Positions 1 through 11,110 of a stretch of 64,000 nucleotides of DNA are shown here, in pieces; position 1 is the stretch's first letter, and every line of letters begins with the position of its first letter. Both the position numbers and the translations under genes were made by a program. The DNA comes from Ichthyophis bannanicus. Lineage: Eukaryota; Chordata; Amphibia; Gymnophiona; Ichthyophiidae. The notes beneath the pieces are model-generated. The model was not told where the DNA came from and did not search any database. It saw only the letters and a program-made list of their open reading frames with translations. The stretch is taken from contig CM066040.1 in assembly GCA_033557465.1 (NCBI GenBank), forward strand, positions 327,936,297 through 328,000,296. The letters are read 5' to 3'.

Positions 1-105
1 GACTAAACTGGAGTTCCTCAAGGAACCACAATTACCAGGTAAGTGTAATTCCTATTTCCTTATCGTTCCTCCAGTTTAGTCCTCCACCTCTGGGATGTAT
101 CAGAG
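1..105 (-). repeat. Internal complementary region of DIRS-I (partial)
   Basis: The segment around CTGGAGTTCCTCAAGGAAC is repeated at 61736-61760 in DIRS-V and, inverted, near 61290. In DIRS elements the internal complementary region is built from the inverted complements of the two element ends, and this matches that pattern. The window cuts it at base 1. Confidence 0.6.
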
Positions 106-111
106 CAGTAA

Positions 112-1414
112 TCATTGGGAGGGACCCTTCCAGCCGGATCTCAACACCGCCTCCCCAAAAGCGGCATTGTTAGCCGCCAGCACATCTAGGCAGTAGTGCT
201 TACTGAAAATATGGAGAGACGACCAAGTGGCCGCTCTACAGATGTCTACTGGCGGAACCAAACTGTGCTCCACCCAGGAAGCCGCTTGTGCCCTGGTAGA
301 GTGAGCTCATAAGCCCACTGGAACTGTATGACTTCGTAAAAGATAAGCTGACGTGATCGCCTCTCTAATCCACCTAGAAATGGACGCCTTCGCCGCCGCT
401 TCCCCTTTGCGGGGCCCTCCAAACAACACAAAGAGGCGGTCCGACTTGCGGAAGGTTTCTGAAACCTTTAAATACTGCCACAGCACTCTCTTGATGTCCA
501 AATGGCGCAAGCTACGGTCCAATACGCTCCCCTCTGCCGAACCTAGAGCTGGAAGAGAAACCATTTGATTTAGGTGAAACGGAGAAACCACCTTCAGCAA
601 AAACGATGGAACTGGTTGCAATACGACCTTTTCTCTGGAAAAAGACAAAAACGGTTCTCGACATGACAACGCCTGCAACTGAAATTCGCCTTGCCGAACA
701 GATGGCTACCAAAAACATGGTCTTCAAGGTCAAATATTTAACCGACGCCTGTTGCAGGGGCTCAAATGGTGTGTCGGCTAACGCTCCCAAAACCAAATTG
801 AGATCCCATGGTGGAATCTTGATTCTACGAGAGGGCCGCAGTCTGGTAAATACCTTAAGATAACGTAACACATCCGCATGTGAACCGAGGGCCACTCCCT
901 GGACTTTGCCCCTATAGCAAGACAGGGCTGCTACCTGAACTCTCAAGGAACTGGCTGCTAAACCCTTATCAAAACTGTCCTGCAGAAAATTCAATACCAA
1001 AGGGACGGACACCGTTGCTGCGCGAACGTGCCACTGCGAGCACCAGTCCTCAAAAATGCCCAATATACGCACATATGCAAGGGACATAGACTTTTTCATT
1101 GCCGAAAGCATGGTGGCGATGACTGCTGCCGAGTACCCCTTTTTCCTTAACCTTGCCCTTTCAATGGCCATACCGTAAGCGAGAACCGATCCACCTGAGG
1201 CATTCGAAGGGGATCCTGTAGCAACAGATTCTCCAATGCCGGTAACCTCCACGGAGTCCCGTCGAGCAACCATATGAGGTCGGCGTACCACGGGCATCTT
1301 GGCCAGTCCGGAGCCACCAACAACACCTTTCCCTGATGAGCTTCGATACGCTGAACCACTCGACCTATGAGTGCCCATGGAGGAAAGACATAGAGGAGAC
1401 CTGACGACGGCCAC
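112..1414 (-). pseudogene. DIRS-I tyrosine recombinase, degraded
   Basis: This would be the site-specific recombinase that inserts the circular DIRS cDNA. The frame starting at 1414 carries the N-terminal SAM-like part and the first catalytic arginine in SARRIS. A frameshift near 680-740 then moves the frame to one that runs down from 678. A TGA at 307-309 interrupts that frame just before the H-x-x-R box (AHSTR, around 295-306). The C-terminal box with the nucleophile tyrosine (KHYCLD) lies near 190-205 and the natural stop is at 112-114. DIRS-V has lysine at the TGA position. The 5' half overlaps the end of pol in another frame, as usual in this family. Non-functional. Confidence 0.85.
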
Positions 1415-3136
1415 CGCTGTATCAGGGCATCGATTCCTTCTGACATCCTCTCACGTCATCTGCTGTAGAAGCGACCTGTTTTCGCTGACTGAAACGTCGC
1501 CATGAGATCCATTATCGGCGGTCCCCATTTGCGAACTATCTGTGCGAACATGGCCGGATGCAACTCACATTCTCTGGCATCTACTCAGACCCTGCTGAGG
1601 AAATCTGCCGTCACATTGTCCTTTCCCGCAACATGCGCCGCCGAGATTGCTGAAGGTCGAGGCTCTATCCAGACAAACAGATCCTCTGCTTCGGCTTCCA
1701 TGGCCACACTTCCGGTTCCGCCCTGTCGATTGTTGTAGGCCACTGTTGAGGAGTTGTCCGACAGCACTTGCACCGCACGACCTGTCACCGCAGTTTCGAA
1801 CGCCTATAACGCCAGGCGGACCGCTCTCAATTCCAGCCGGTTGATTGACCACTGGCTCTCCTGTGAATTCCAAGTGCCTTGCGCGAAAAGATCTCTGCAA
1901 TATGCTCCCCATCCTACTAGGCTCGGGTCCGTCAGCAAGGGAAGCCACTCCGATTGTTCCAGAGGCACCCATGCTGTCAGAGATTCCGGTAGCAGCCACC
2001 ACCGGAGGGACTGCTGGACCCGGAGAGGACAGGGAAGACACTTGTTCAGCGAGTCGGACTGATGCGACCACCGACGAAGTAGCACTATCTGTAGAGGCCA
2101 CATATGAAATCTGGCCCATGGAACAACTTCCAATGTAGCCGCCATAGTTCCCAGCATCCTCAGGTAAGTCCATGCTGAGGGCGCCGGCACGGACCTGAAG
2201 TTGTGCACCAAACGTCGAAGTACTTGTACACGACGATTTGGCAGAAACACCGCTCCGCTCTTGGTGTCAAACCAAACTCCCAGATATTCGAGATCCGGGA
2301 ACGGAACTAAGTGGCTCTTGGCTGCATTGACAACCCATCCGAGGCTCTGTAGGAACTTCACTACCTTGTTTGTAACCCAGACACTCTCGGCCCTTGACTT
2401 CGCCCGAATCAGCCAATCGTCGAGATAAGGGTGAACCAGAACCCCTTCCTTCCATAACGCTGCTGCTACCACTACCATAATCTTGGTGAAAGTGCGTGGT
2501 GCCATCGCCAGCCCGAACGGCAATGCTTGGAACTGATAATGTCCCCAGGGGAGAGCGAACCGCAGAAACCTTTGATGAACATCACTGATGGGTATGTGCA
2601 AATACGCTTCTGTGAGATTGAGAGACGTCAAGTATTCCCCTTGGCGCACCGCCACAATGACCGATCTTAACGTTTCCATTCTGAAATGCGGTACCCAGAG
2701 GCAGCGATTCACACCTTTTAAATCCAGTATGGGACGGAGCGACCCATCTTTCTTTGGTACCACGAAATAGATGGAGTATTGACCCAATCCGTAGTCTGCT
2801 GAAGGGTACTACTGCTCCCAACTGTAAAAGCCGGTCTAACGTACGATGAATCGCAAGAGGTTTTTGCTGGCCTTTGCAGGGAGACATCACAAATGAGTCC
2901 AGCACAGGCCTCGCCAGTTGCAGCGCGTAACCGTTGTGAATGATCTCCAACACCCATTGGTCAGATGTGATCTGGGTCCAGGCAGGAAGAAAAGCCCGAA
3001 GATGTCCTCCTATCGGATGACTTCCCACTGAGCCCTGCCTCCTTTCATTGTGGTTTTCGAGTAGATGCTGTTGAAGCCACTGCAAAACCTCTACTTGCTC
3101 CCCGAAACCCACAAAACCCCTGGGCTCTAGAGGCAA
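1147..3136 (-). pseudogene. DIRS-I pol (RT, RNase H, methyltransferase-like), degraded
   Basis: The reverse transcriptase has fingers (VPKKDGSLRPILDL), the LPFGLAMAPR box and the catalytic YLDDW near 2430. RNase H follows with LLTDPSLVGWGA, LELRAV and SDNSSTVAY. A methyltransferase-like end follows with LLYVFPPW and LVAPDWPRCPWY, closing at 1147. The frame breaks near 2790, where the upstream part with ITSDQWVLEII is in another frame. In-frame stops are TAG at 1804-1806 and TGA at 1585-1587, where DIRS-V is open. The RNase H motif LLTDPS has proline where the other copies have alanine. The protein acts on element RNA in cytoplasmic particles. This copy is inactive. Confidence 0.87.
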
Positions 3137-3188
3137 ACCTTCCTCTTTGAAAACCGCCCAAACGGGAAGTTCGAAACCTTCTGAAATC

Positions 3189-3473
3189 TCAAAACTGCCC
3201 CCGAAAGGCCAGCAAAGATTTCCCTTGTTTAGGTTTATCCTCCGGAAGCCTTATGCCCTTAGACTCACCTAAATCCTTAACCAACTTGTCAAGATCATCT
3301 CCAAACAACAACTTGCCTTTAAAGGGAAGCTTACCGAGATGCGACTTAGACAAGCCATCTGCCGCCCAATTCCTCAACCACAAGGATCTCCGGGTGGCGA
3401 CCAAGGATGCCATACTATTTGCTAGCGTTCTGATCAAGTCATAGTGAACATCTGCCAGATACGCCGAACCAGA
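3189..3473 (-). pseudogene. DIRS-I gag, C-terminal segment
   Basis: The minus-strand frame contains ATRRSLWLRNWAADGL and a lysine-rich end. It corresponds in position and pattern to the Gag segment AARRQAWLQSSDLEPW of DIRS-II, the region just before pol. It ends at 3189. Its upstream continuation was displaced to beyond 6372 by the hAT insertion, and the 8-bp duplication CTCTAGAC flanks the break. It should be read as one gene with the 6372-7300 segment. Confidence 0.7.
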
Positions 3474-3610
3474 CTCTAGACCAGCGATGGCGAACCTATG
3501 GCACGCGTGCCAGCTGTGGCACGCGAAGGCCTTGCAGCTGGCACGCGGGAAGGTCGCAAATTGAGATATGCCGGCTCATTGCAATTTAAAAAAAAAAAAA
3601 AAGCTGGCCG

Positions 3611-3900
3611 CGGCGGCATGGAGTGTCCCGCGGGGCTCCCTCTGCCCGGCGGGACTCTCCCGGCACGGCTCAGCCCCTCTCTGCAGGCTTGCAGATACGC
3701 GAAGGGAGAGAGAGTCTCCCTCGCGTCTCTGTTAAGCCCGCAGGGGCTGATGGGAAATTTCCCATCTGCCCCTGCGGGCTTAACAGAGACGCGAGGGAGA
3801 CTCTCTCCCTTCGCGTATCTGCAAGCCGGCAGAGAGGGGCTGAGCCGCGCCGGGAGAGTCCCGCCGGGCAGAGGGAGCCCCGCGGGACACTCCATGCCGC
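3611..3900. repeat. Near-perfect 290-bp palindrome
   Basis: The left arm from about 3611 and the right arm ending about 3900 are reverse complements with few mismatches. The centre lies at GGGAAATTTCCC near 3753. The arms are about 145 bp and GC-rich. As RNA or single-stranded DNA this would fold into a long hairpin. It lies in the left part of the hAT element, just after a 15-A run. The apparent open frames on both strands here are by-products of the symmetry. Confidence 0.9.
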
Positions 3901-3954
3901 CGCCGCGGCAGCGGCCCGTGTTTTTTTTTTTTAATTGCCATGAGCCGAGGGGGC

Positions 3955-4640
3955 GGGTAGGACTGGTAAAGGGCTAGGGAGGGAGGGGGGTTAAGACTGG
4001 CAAAGGGCTAGGGAGGGAGGGGGGTTAAGACTGGCAATTAAGACTGGCAATGGGCGAGGGAGGGAGGGAGGGAGGGGGGTTAAGACTGGCAATGGGCTAG
4101 GGAGGGAGGGAGGGAGGGGGGTTAAGACTGGCAATGGGCTAGGGAGGGAGGGAGGGGGTTAAGACTGGCAATGGGCTAGGGAGGGAGGGAGGGGGGTTAA
4201 GACTGGCAATGGGCTAGGGAGGGAGGGAGGGAGGGGGTTAAGACTGGCAATGGGCTAGGGAGGGAGGGAGGGGGTTAAGACTGGCAATGGGCTAGGGAGG
4301 GAGGGAGGGGGTTAAGACTGGCAATGGGCTAGGGAGGGAGGGGGGTTAAGACTGGCAATGGGCTAGGGAGGGAGGGAGGGAGGTTAAGACTGGCAATGGG
4401 CTAGGGAGGGAGGGAGGGAGGTTGAGACTGGCAATGGGCTAGGGAGGGAGGGAGAGGGGTTGAGACTGGCAATGGGCTAGGGAGGGAGGGAGGAGGTTAA
4501 GACTGGCAATGGGCTTGGGTGGGAGGGAGGGAGGTTAAGACTGGCAATGGGCTAGGGAGGGAGGGAGAGGGGTTAAGACTGGCAGTGGGCTGGGGGGGTT
4601 AAGACTGGCAGTGGGCTGGGGAGGGGGGTTAAGACGCAGT
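3955..4640 (+). repeat. G-rich minisatellite, about 33-37 bp unit
   Basis: Roughly twenty tandem units of the type GGGCTAGGGAGGGAGGGAGG followed by GGGTTAAGACTGGCAAT. Unit length varies through the number of GGGA steps. Past 4640 the unit degenerates (ATGGGCTGATGGGGG and similar) up to about 5540. Each unit carries four or more G-runs on the plus strand, so G-quadruplex formation is plausible. A decayed version recurs at 10495-11110. Confidence 0.9.
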
Positions 4641-6371
4641 GGGCTATGGGGGGGTTAAGACTAGCAATGGGCTGTGGGCTGATGAGGGCTGGCAATGGGC
4701 TATGGGGGGGTTAAGACTGGTAGTGGGCTGATGGGGGGGTAGGACTGATAATGGGTTATGGGGGGGCTAGGACAGGAAATGGGCTGATGGGGAGGGGTTA
4801 GGACTTGAGGTGGGCTGATGTGGTTAGGACTGGTAATGGGCTGTGGGCTGATGGGGGGGGTTTAGGACTGGCAATGGGCTATGGGGGGCTGACTGGAAAT
4901 GGGCTGATGGGGGGTTAGGACTGGTAATGGGTTATAGGGGGGGCTTAAACTGAAAATGGGGTGATGGGGGTTAGGACTGGAAGTTGATTGACGGGGGGCT
5001 AGGACTGGTAATGGGTTGGGGTGCTGCTAGGACTGGAAATGGACTGAGTGGAAGGGGAGGCTTGAACTGCAAATAGCTGATGGGGAGGGGGCTTGGAATG
5101 GAAATGGGCTGTGAGGGAAGGGAGCTAGGACTGAAAATGGGCTGATGGAACAGCTAGGATAGGACTGGAAATGGGCTGTTGGGGGGAGCTAAGATTGGAA
5201 ATGGGCTGTGGTGGGGGCTTGCATTGAAATGGACTCATGGAGGGGCTAGAACTGGAAGTAGGCTCATGGGGGGGGGCTTGGACTGGAATTGGGCTGAGTG
5301 CAGGGGAGCTATGATTTGACATGGGCTGATGGTGGGGCTAGGAAATGACTAGAAATGGGCTGATGGGGGGCTAGGATTGAAAATGAGCTGATGAAGGGAC
5401 TTGGACTGGAAATGGATGGGGGAGCTAGGACTGGAAATGGGCTGATGCAGGGACTAGAAGGGGATGGATGCTGGGTGAGACTGGAACTAGAAGGGAGCTG
5501 ATGTTGGGGGAGGATTAGAATGGGATGGGGCTGGGAGAGTAAAATGGAGAGGGGAAAAATATTTTGTGTAGGAGGGATGAAAAATCTACAATTGGCCAGG
5601 TATTGGGAGAGTAATTGGGGATTGAGGATGGAGGGGTAAAATTTGTGTGGATGAAATAGGAATGAGGAAAGAGCAAAAGGAGAAAGATTAGTATGTTAAA
5701 GCAGATGTAGAGAGAGAGAGAATGGAAAAAAAACTAGAAGAGAGAAGAAAGGACAAATGGACAGCAGACGATGGAGAGTTAGCAGAAAACATGAAGAAAC
5801 CAGAAGAAAGTGGCTGGACCAATTGCAACTGAAAAACAAATGCACAAAAGGTAGAAAGATGTTTCTTTATTTTGAATTTATTAACTGGAATATGTCAGCT
5901 CTGGGAAATGTGCATCATTAACATCTGCGCTTTGTTTGGTACAAGAGGAAATTCCTATTTGACGTTGCCACTTGTTCTCTTTCCCCAGTATTCTCTGAAA
6001 TGTATTGGTTTAATATTTGCAGTGTTGCCTTTTGATAGGTAGGGTGTGGTGCTTTGTGAGTCCTGGTAATGCTGTCAGGATACGGCGGGTTTGCTATGGG
6101 TTCTAAATGGGCAGCTTTTGTAGTAGTTCCTAATGTGCCTGGCGGTTGGCACTGGATTATAGTAATGTAGAAATCTTTTAGTCTTTCTTTATCCATACAC
6201 TCATTAAGAGACATGTTTACTAAAAGTTAGTGTATGGTAACATTATGCAAATATTTATGCAAATAAGACCACTTATGCAAATGACGTGCTGGCACTTTGA
6301 GGAAATTCTTTGGTTTTGTGCGGCAGTTTGGGCACTCGGGCTCAAAAAGGTTAGCCATCACTGCTCTAGAC

Positions 6372-7300
6372 GATCTATCTGCCTTACACTTTCCTGCTCT
6401 AATTGCGGCGTCTGGAGTAAATGCTGCGACCATCTGAGACATGCTCTCGCCACCCAAGCCCCACAGATAGAGGCCTGCAAAGATAAGGCATTCACCTCAG
6501 AAGATTGCTTCAACAAACCATCGACCTTTCTATCCTGTGCATCCTTTAAAGCCGCGCTACCTTCCACAGGGATAGTGGTTTTTTTGGTGACCACAGAGAC
6601 TGCCGCATCAATTCGCGGAGAACGGAACTGCTCTTTGTCCTTATCCGCAAGGGGATAGTCTGTTCATGGTCCTAACCCCTGGTAGACCTGCTTCTGGCTG
6701 ATCCCACTCCTCCTGGATCATCCGATCCACCACCCGGTGTACGGGAAACACCACCTGGGTCTGCCTCACCGCCTGGATAATGGTATCTTTTACTTCCTCA
6801 TCTTCTGGTGGTTGCGCTGTAGCCAGATTTAGCATCTGGAGAGATTCCGTGATAAGCGTCGTAAGCTCATCCTTCTGGAATATGCGAATGAACTTCGCTT
6901 GATCTTCACGTTCTGGAATTTCACCTTCCTCCAATTCGTTCACACCGGTTTCCAGATCATCTTCTGCCTCATCTGCCTCATGCCATTCCAAATCTGAGGG
7001 AGCAAGTTCCCGAGTCTTTGCCCTCTTCGGGGGCTTCGGAAGACTGCTATCCGACTCCCCTGTGTGGGAGTGCTGCATGGGAAATGTCATTGGTAAGGGC
7101 TCAGTCACCTTCCCCTGACGCCTCAAACAGAATGCCTGATGCATGATTAACACAAAATCCGGACAGAAGTCCCCGAGCTGTGGTCCTGAACCTACTGTGG
7201 TTAACGCACTAGAGGGTCCCGGCAGATCCTCCTGAGAAGCCCCTGGCTGAGATACTAGGAGTGCTTCCTCTCCGGCCACAGCCGAAGCAGCCAAAGAATC
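6372..7300 (-). pseudogene. DIRS-I gag, N-terminal and central segment
   Basis: The minus-strand frame from about 7299 (MDSLAAS) runs through an acidic stretch (DDLETGVNELEEGEIPERED) and a helical capsid-like part (FIRIFQKDELTTLITES) to a stop at 6641. A frameshift moves the continuation (VTKKTTIPVEGSAALKDAQ) to the frame ending at 6358, next to the hAT insertion. Position upstream of pol identifies it as Gag. It lacks the Cys/His-rich N-terminus of DIRS-II, III and IV, so it belongs to a distinct Gag type. Assignment rests on context and is moderately sure. Confidence 0.65.
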
Positions 7301-7511
7301 CATAATCACACAGTATTCTCCATCTGCTGCTCTACGTTTGTGGACACAGACACACAGCCCCGCAGATGCCGGTGTCAGCGACTGTGCCCCTGCGGGACCC
7401 ACAGACCACACGATGACATTGGCTAAGCCTCCCAACACGGCTTGCCAAGAAGGAAAAAACAGATGAGAGAAACTCTGTAACCCCTTTTTTTTTTTCTTTT
7501 TTTTTTAAGTA

Positions 7512-7984
7512 AAGCAAATCATTGCTCTTGGCAGAATGGCTATGAAAGACCTAGATAAGATTCTCAAGAGCAGAGATGTCTTTCTCCATACAAAGATTCG
7601 ACTTGTTCAGGCCATGGTATTTTCAATAACATCATATGGATGTGAAAGCCCGACAGTGAAAAAGACAGATAGGAAGAAAATTGATGCCTTTGAATTATGG
7701 TGCTGGCGGCGAATACTGTGTATACCATGGACTGCCCGAAGAACAAACCAGTCAGTACTAGAGGAGATCAAACCTAAGCTTTCTTTAGAAGCTCAGATGA
7801 CAAGACTTCGACTTTCATACTTTGGACACATCATGCGAAGAGAGAGATCATTAGAGAAAGACATTATGCTTGGCAAGATAGAAGGTCAACGCAAAAGAGG
7901 AAGGCCAGCAATGAGATCGATACAATAACAGCAGCTACGGGTACCAGTCTGTCAACAATGAGCCGCCTGACTGAAGACCGAACA
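7512..7984 (+). mobile_element. RTE-type LINE fragment, 3' coding part
   Basis: The frame 7536-7928 contains the post-RT region of an RTE LINE (MAMKDLDKILKSRD, SITSYGCES, WCWRRILCIPWTARRTN, FGHIMRRE). It matches the C-terminus of the RTE at 22474-25603 almost word for word. It starts abruptly near 7512 and is cut at 7984, where the next element begins (CAGGGCCGGCCC). The usual RTE 3' end with CGACTCGACGGCAC is absent. A small deletion near 7917 shifts the frame. Confidence 0.85.
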
Positions 7985-8333
7985 CAGGGCCGGCCCGTCC
8001 ATTGAGCAAGAATGTTTTTTGCACAGGGCCCCGCGTTTCAGGGGGCCACGCACAAAAAACATTCTTCATCATCCCAAGTTTAAAAAAAAAAAAAACCAGC
8101 TGCTTCTGCCGCGGCAGCATCAAGAGTGCCGCCGTGGGGCCCCCCCTGCCCGGCAGAGCCTCCCTGCATCGTAGGATAGCGTTGAATCCCCGAACGCGGG
8201 CTTCTTTCAGAGCCACGAGAGTTTCCTTTCTCGCGGCTCTGTTAATCCCGCCGGGGATTTCCCATCCGCTATTCTCCATCCCCTGTTAAAGCAACCATCA
8301 TTGGATCCATCCGTTCTCTCCCACTGGTGACCG

Positions 8334-10182
8334 GTGTCCAACTTACCATTCCTTGCAAAGCTTCTTGAACGGTGCGCTTTTAACCAACTTAGCTCCCATG
8401 TCGAAGCTGTTAATGCTCTTCACCCTCGACAGGCAGGATTCCGCCAAGGCCACAGCACAGAAACCGTATTGTTAGCATTACTCAATGAATTACATATTTC
8501 TCATGATCGTGGTGACATTACCCTGCTCGTATCCCTTGACTTATCCGCAGCATTCGATTTGGTTGATCATCATACACTTCTCTCCCGACTCTCTAATATT
8601 GGTCTTCGTGGTCCCGTCTGGTCATGGTTTCACTCTTTTCTGCTGTCCTGCTCTTTCTCAGTTCATATGAAGAATCAATCTTCATCCACCCTCCCCCTTT
8701 CATGTGGTGTCCCACAGGGTTCTATTCTCTCCCCTTTGTTATTTAATATTTTTCTTGCCCCTCTGCCCCTGATCATACAACAGTATTCAATCTCATCCTA
8801 TTTATATGCAGATGATATAGTCCTTTTGTTTCACACGTCACCACTCTCCCCTGATATCACTTCATTGAACCTCTGTCTTTCTCACGTTGCTTCTTGGTTA
8901 TCGGAGAACTTTCTTCATCTTAACCCAGCCAAATCCTCAGCAATGTGGATTTCACTTAGTGGTGTCTGTCCCACGCTTGCACCCTCTATTGGTTCAACTA
9001 ACATTCCCCTTACTTCTTCTGTTCGGTATTTAGGTGTGACTCTTGACTCTTCCTTAACTTTTTCTGCTCATCTGTCCAATGTCACTCGTTCCTCCTTTTC
9101 TGCTTTATGTCAGATTAGGGCCGTCCGGTCTATTTTGCCTTCCAGTGCCCTCATCACGCTTGTTATCGCCCTTGTAATCAATAGACCTCTCACTTGGTTT
9201 GCAGCTTGTCGTGCTGTGAGGGCTTGAGTGCATCAGTGATGCTGAGAGCTAAACTATCGGTAGTTTAACTACTGGCAGGGTCTCCCAAGATGGACAGGTC
9301 TCAGCTGAGGTGCCAGACGAAGACAAACCACCCATCTGGGCAGCAGCAGAATGGGATAGTGTTGACTGCCCGAAGAACAAACCAGTCGGTACTAGAGGAG
9401 ATCAAACCTAAGCTTTCTTTAGAAGCTCAGATGACAAGACTTCGACTTTCATACTTCGGACACATCATGCGAAGAGAGAGATCATTAGAGAAAGACATCA
9501 TGCTTGGCAAGATAGAAGGTCAACGCAAAAGAGGAAGGCCAGCAATGAGATGGATCGCTACAATAACAGCAGCTACGGGTACCAGTCTGTCATCAATGAG
9601 CCGCCTGACTGAAGACCGAACACAATTTAGGATAGCTATCCAGAGGGTCGCCATGAGTCGACTCCGACTCGACGGCACTTAACAACAACAACAATCAATA
9701 GACTAGACTATTGTAATGTATACCTAGCTAACCTTCCCAAATACTCTCTCCAACGACTACAACGTATTCAGAACACCGCCGCCCGTCTCGTCACCTTTTC
9801 ATGCAAGTATGATCGCATCACTCCAATTCTGCTTCATTTGCATTGGCTCCCTTTCCAATATCGCTACCACTACAAGTTTCTGATTCTTCTTCACCGGGCT
9901 ATTTACACTTGCACCCCTCGTTATCTCGCTGACTGTATCTCACGGTATACTCCTCACCGGTTGCTCCGCTCCACCCAAACAAATCGGTTATCTCTTCCTT
10001 CTCCCTCACAAGCTCGTCTGGAACAGACGCGGCATTCAGCTTGGATTTTCCTTGGACCCTCACTCTGGAATACACTTCCCACCTCATTACGGCTAGAACC
10101 ATCCTATTCCCAGTTTAAATCCCGGTTAAAAACCTACTTATTCCACAAAGCTTTCGACCTGCCCTCTGAAGACCCACCCTGA
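8334..10182 (+). pseudogene. L2 reverse transcriptase, interrupted
   Basis: The coding sequence runs 8334-9186 and resumes near 9704-10182. It contains RT motifs LLERCAFNQLS, QAGFRQGHSTET, LDLSAAFDLVDH, CGVPQGSILSPLLFNIF and the catalytic YADDIVLLF, then the conserved C-terminus (LHWLPFQYRYHYKFL, WNTLPTSLR). The enzyme would copy L2 RNA into the genome by target-primed reverse transcription. The N-terminal endonuclease is absent and the frame is split by the RTE-derived insert, so this copy is inactive. Family assignment to L2 within the CR1/L2 group rests on the RT motifs and the short simple-repeat tail. Confidence 0.87.
9187..9693 (+). mobile_element. Internally deleted, non-autonomous RTE copy
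   Basis: Target duplication ATCAATAGAC is perfect at 9177-9186 and 9694-9703. About 170 bp without RTE coding content (9187-9360) are joined directly to the RTE C-terminal coding segment (ARRTNQSVLEEIKPKLS) and a complete RTE 3' end, with GTCGACTCCGACTCGACGG and an AACAACAACAA tail. The joined structure suggests a SINE-like deletion derivative moved by RTE machinery. It interrupts the L2 reverse transcriptase. Confidence 0.85.
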
Positions 10183-10494
10183 ATGGTCCTGTCGATGTGT
10201 CTAAGTAATGTCTATGTCCACGTACCTTGTATTTGTATACCCTGGTTTGATTATTGTTAATTTCTTTTGATTTGTTATGATTTGTTGTACATCGTTAACA
10301 TCTGATGTGTCAAATTTATTATGAATTATGGTTTAGTGTCTTGCTTTGGTCACTGTCTCTTTTCCTTTCCTTTCCTGTATTGAATTTGGCGTTCTTTTCC
10401 TGGACTGTAGTGTTAATCACATTTTATTGTACACCGCTCAATGCGCTGCTATAGCGGTATATAAAATTTTAATAAAGATAAAGATAAAGAAAGA

Positions 10495-11110
10495 TAATGG
10501 GCTGGGGGGCTAAGACTGTTAATGGGCTGGGGGGGTTGCTAGGACTGGAAATGGGCTGAGTGGAAGGAGGGCTTGAACTGCAAATAGCTGATGGGGACGG
10601 GGGCTTGGAATGGAAATGGGTTGTGAGGGGGAGGGAGCTAGGACTGGAAATGGGTGAGTGGGGGGGCTAGGACAGGAAATGGGCTGATGGAGGGGCTAGA
10701 ATAGGACTGGAAATTGGCTGTTGGGGGGTGCTAAGATTGGAAATGGGCTGTGGTGGGGGTTTGGATTGAAATGGACTCATGAAGGGGCTAGAACTGGAAG
10801 TAGGCTCATGGGGGGCTTGGATTGGAAATGGGCTGAGTAGAGGGGAGCTAGGATTTGACATGGGCTGATGGGCTCATGGGGGGCTGGGATTGGAAATGAG
10901 CTGATGGAGGGACTCGGATGGGACTGGAAATAGATGGAGCTAGGACAGGAAATAGGCTGATGGTGGGTCTAGGATAGGACTGGAAATGGGCTTATGGGGG
11001 CTAGGACTGGAAATGGGCTGATGCGGGGACTAGAAGGGAGCGGATGCTGGGTGGGACTGGAACTAGAATGGAGCTGATGTTGGGGGAGGATTAGAATGGG
11101 ATGGAGCTGG
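10495..11110 (+). repeat. Decayed G-rich minisatellite of the second hAT element
   Basis: Units of the type GGGCTGATGGGGGCTAGGACTGGAAAT recur with variable length and many substitutions. They align with 4980-5540 in the first hAT element. No coding content. Confidence 0.75.

Larger units (their letters stand above)
3482..6363. mobile_element. Non-autonomous hAT element inserted in DIRS-I gag
   Basis: The ends are inverted repeats: CAGCGATGGCGAACCTATGG on the left, and CAGTGATGGCTAACCTTTTT as the complement of the right end. They are flanked by a perfect 8-bp duplication, CTCTAGAC at 3474-3481 and 6364-6371. CAG-type ends and 8-bp duplications are hAT hallmarks. No transposase frame is visible. 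Inside are an A-run, a large palindrome (3611-3900), a G-rich minisatellite (3955-4640, decaying to about 5540), an AT-rich stretch with an octamer-like ATGCAAAT repeated near 6246-6285, and a short right end. The interior is shared with a second element at 7985-15183 that has different termini. Confidence 0.88.
1..7490 (-). mobile_element. DIRS-I: DIRS-type retrotransposon, lineage A, truncated, with nested hAT
   Basis: The minus strand reads, from right to left, gag (about 7300-6372 and 3473-3189), pol with reverse transcriptase, RNase H and methyltransferase-like domains (3136-1147), and a tyrosine recombinase (1414-112). That order, with a recombinase in place of an integrase, defines DIRS elements. 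The window opens inside the internal complementary region, so the terminal repeat on that side is missing. The 5' side stops near 7490 at a T-rich run next to an RTE fragment, and no terminal repeat is visible there. A hAT element occupies 3482-6363. Multiple frameshifts and stops make this copy dead. It is closest in this window to DIRS-V at the other end. Confidence 0.88.
8278..10494 (+). mobile_element. L2-clade LINE copy 1, 5'-truncated
   Basis: The copy starts inside the open reading frame and ends with a stem (ACCGCT ... AGCGGT near 10435-10460), an AATAAAGATAAAGATAAAG tail and the resumption of hAT sequence. It is interrupted at 9187-9693 by a deleted RTE copy with a 10-bp target duplication. 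It matches the minus-strand L2 at 18313-20970 along its length. The apurinic endonuclease domain is missing. Confidence 0.87.

Noticed and set aside
307..1587. Selenocysteine or recoded TGA in DIRS-I, because two TGA codons fall where DIRS-V has lysine
   Set aside because: The gene also has frameshifts and a TAG. CpG-driven CGA to TGA decay of an arginine codon is simpler.
3476..3977. Long open frames on both strands in the GC-rich region
   Set aside because: They mirror each other because the sequence is a palindrome, and their translations are low complexity. No coding support.
3955..5540. Telomere-like or CRISPR-like repeat array
   Set aside because: The unit is not TTAGGG and there are no unique spacers. 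It is a minisatellite inside a hAT element.
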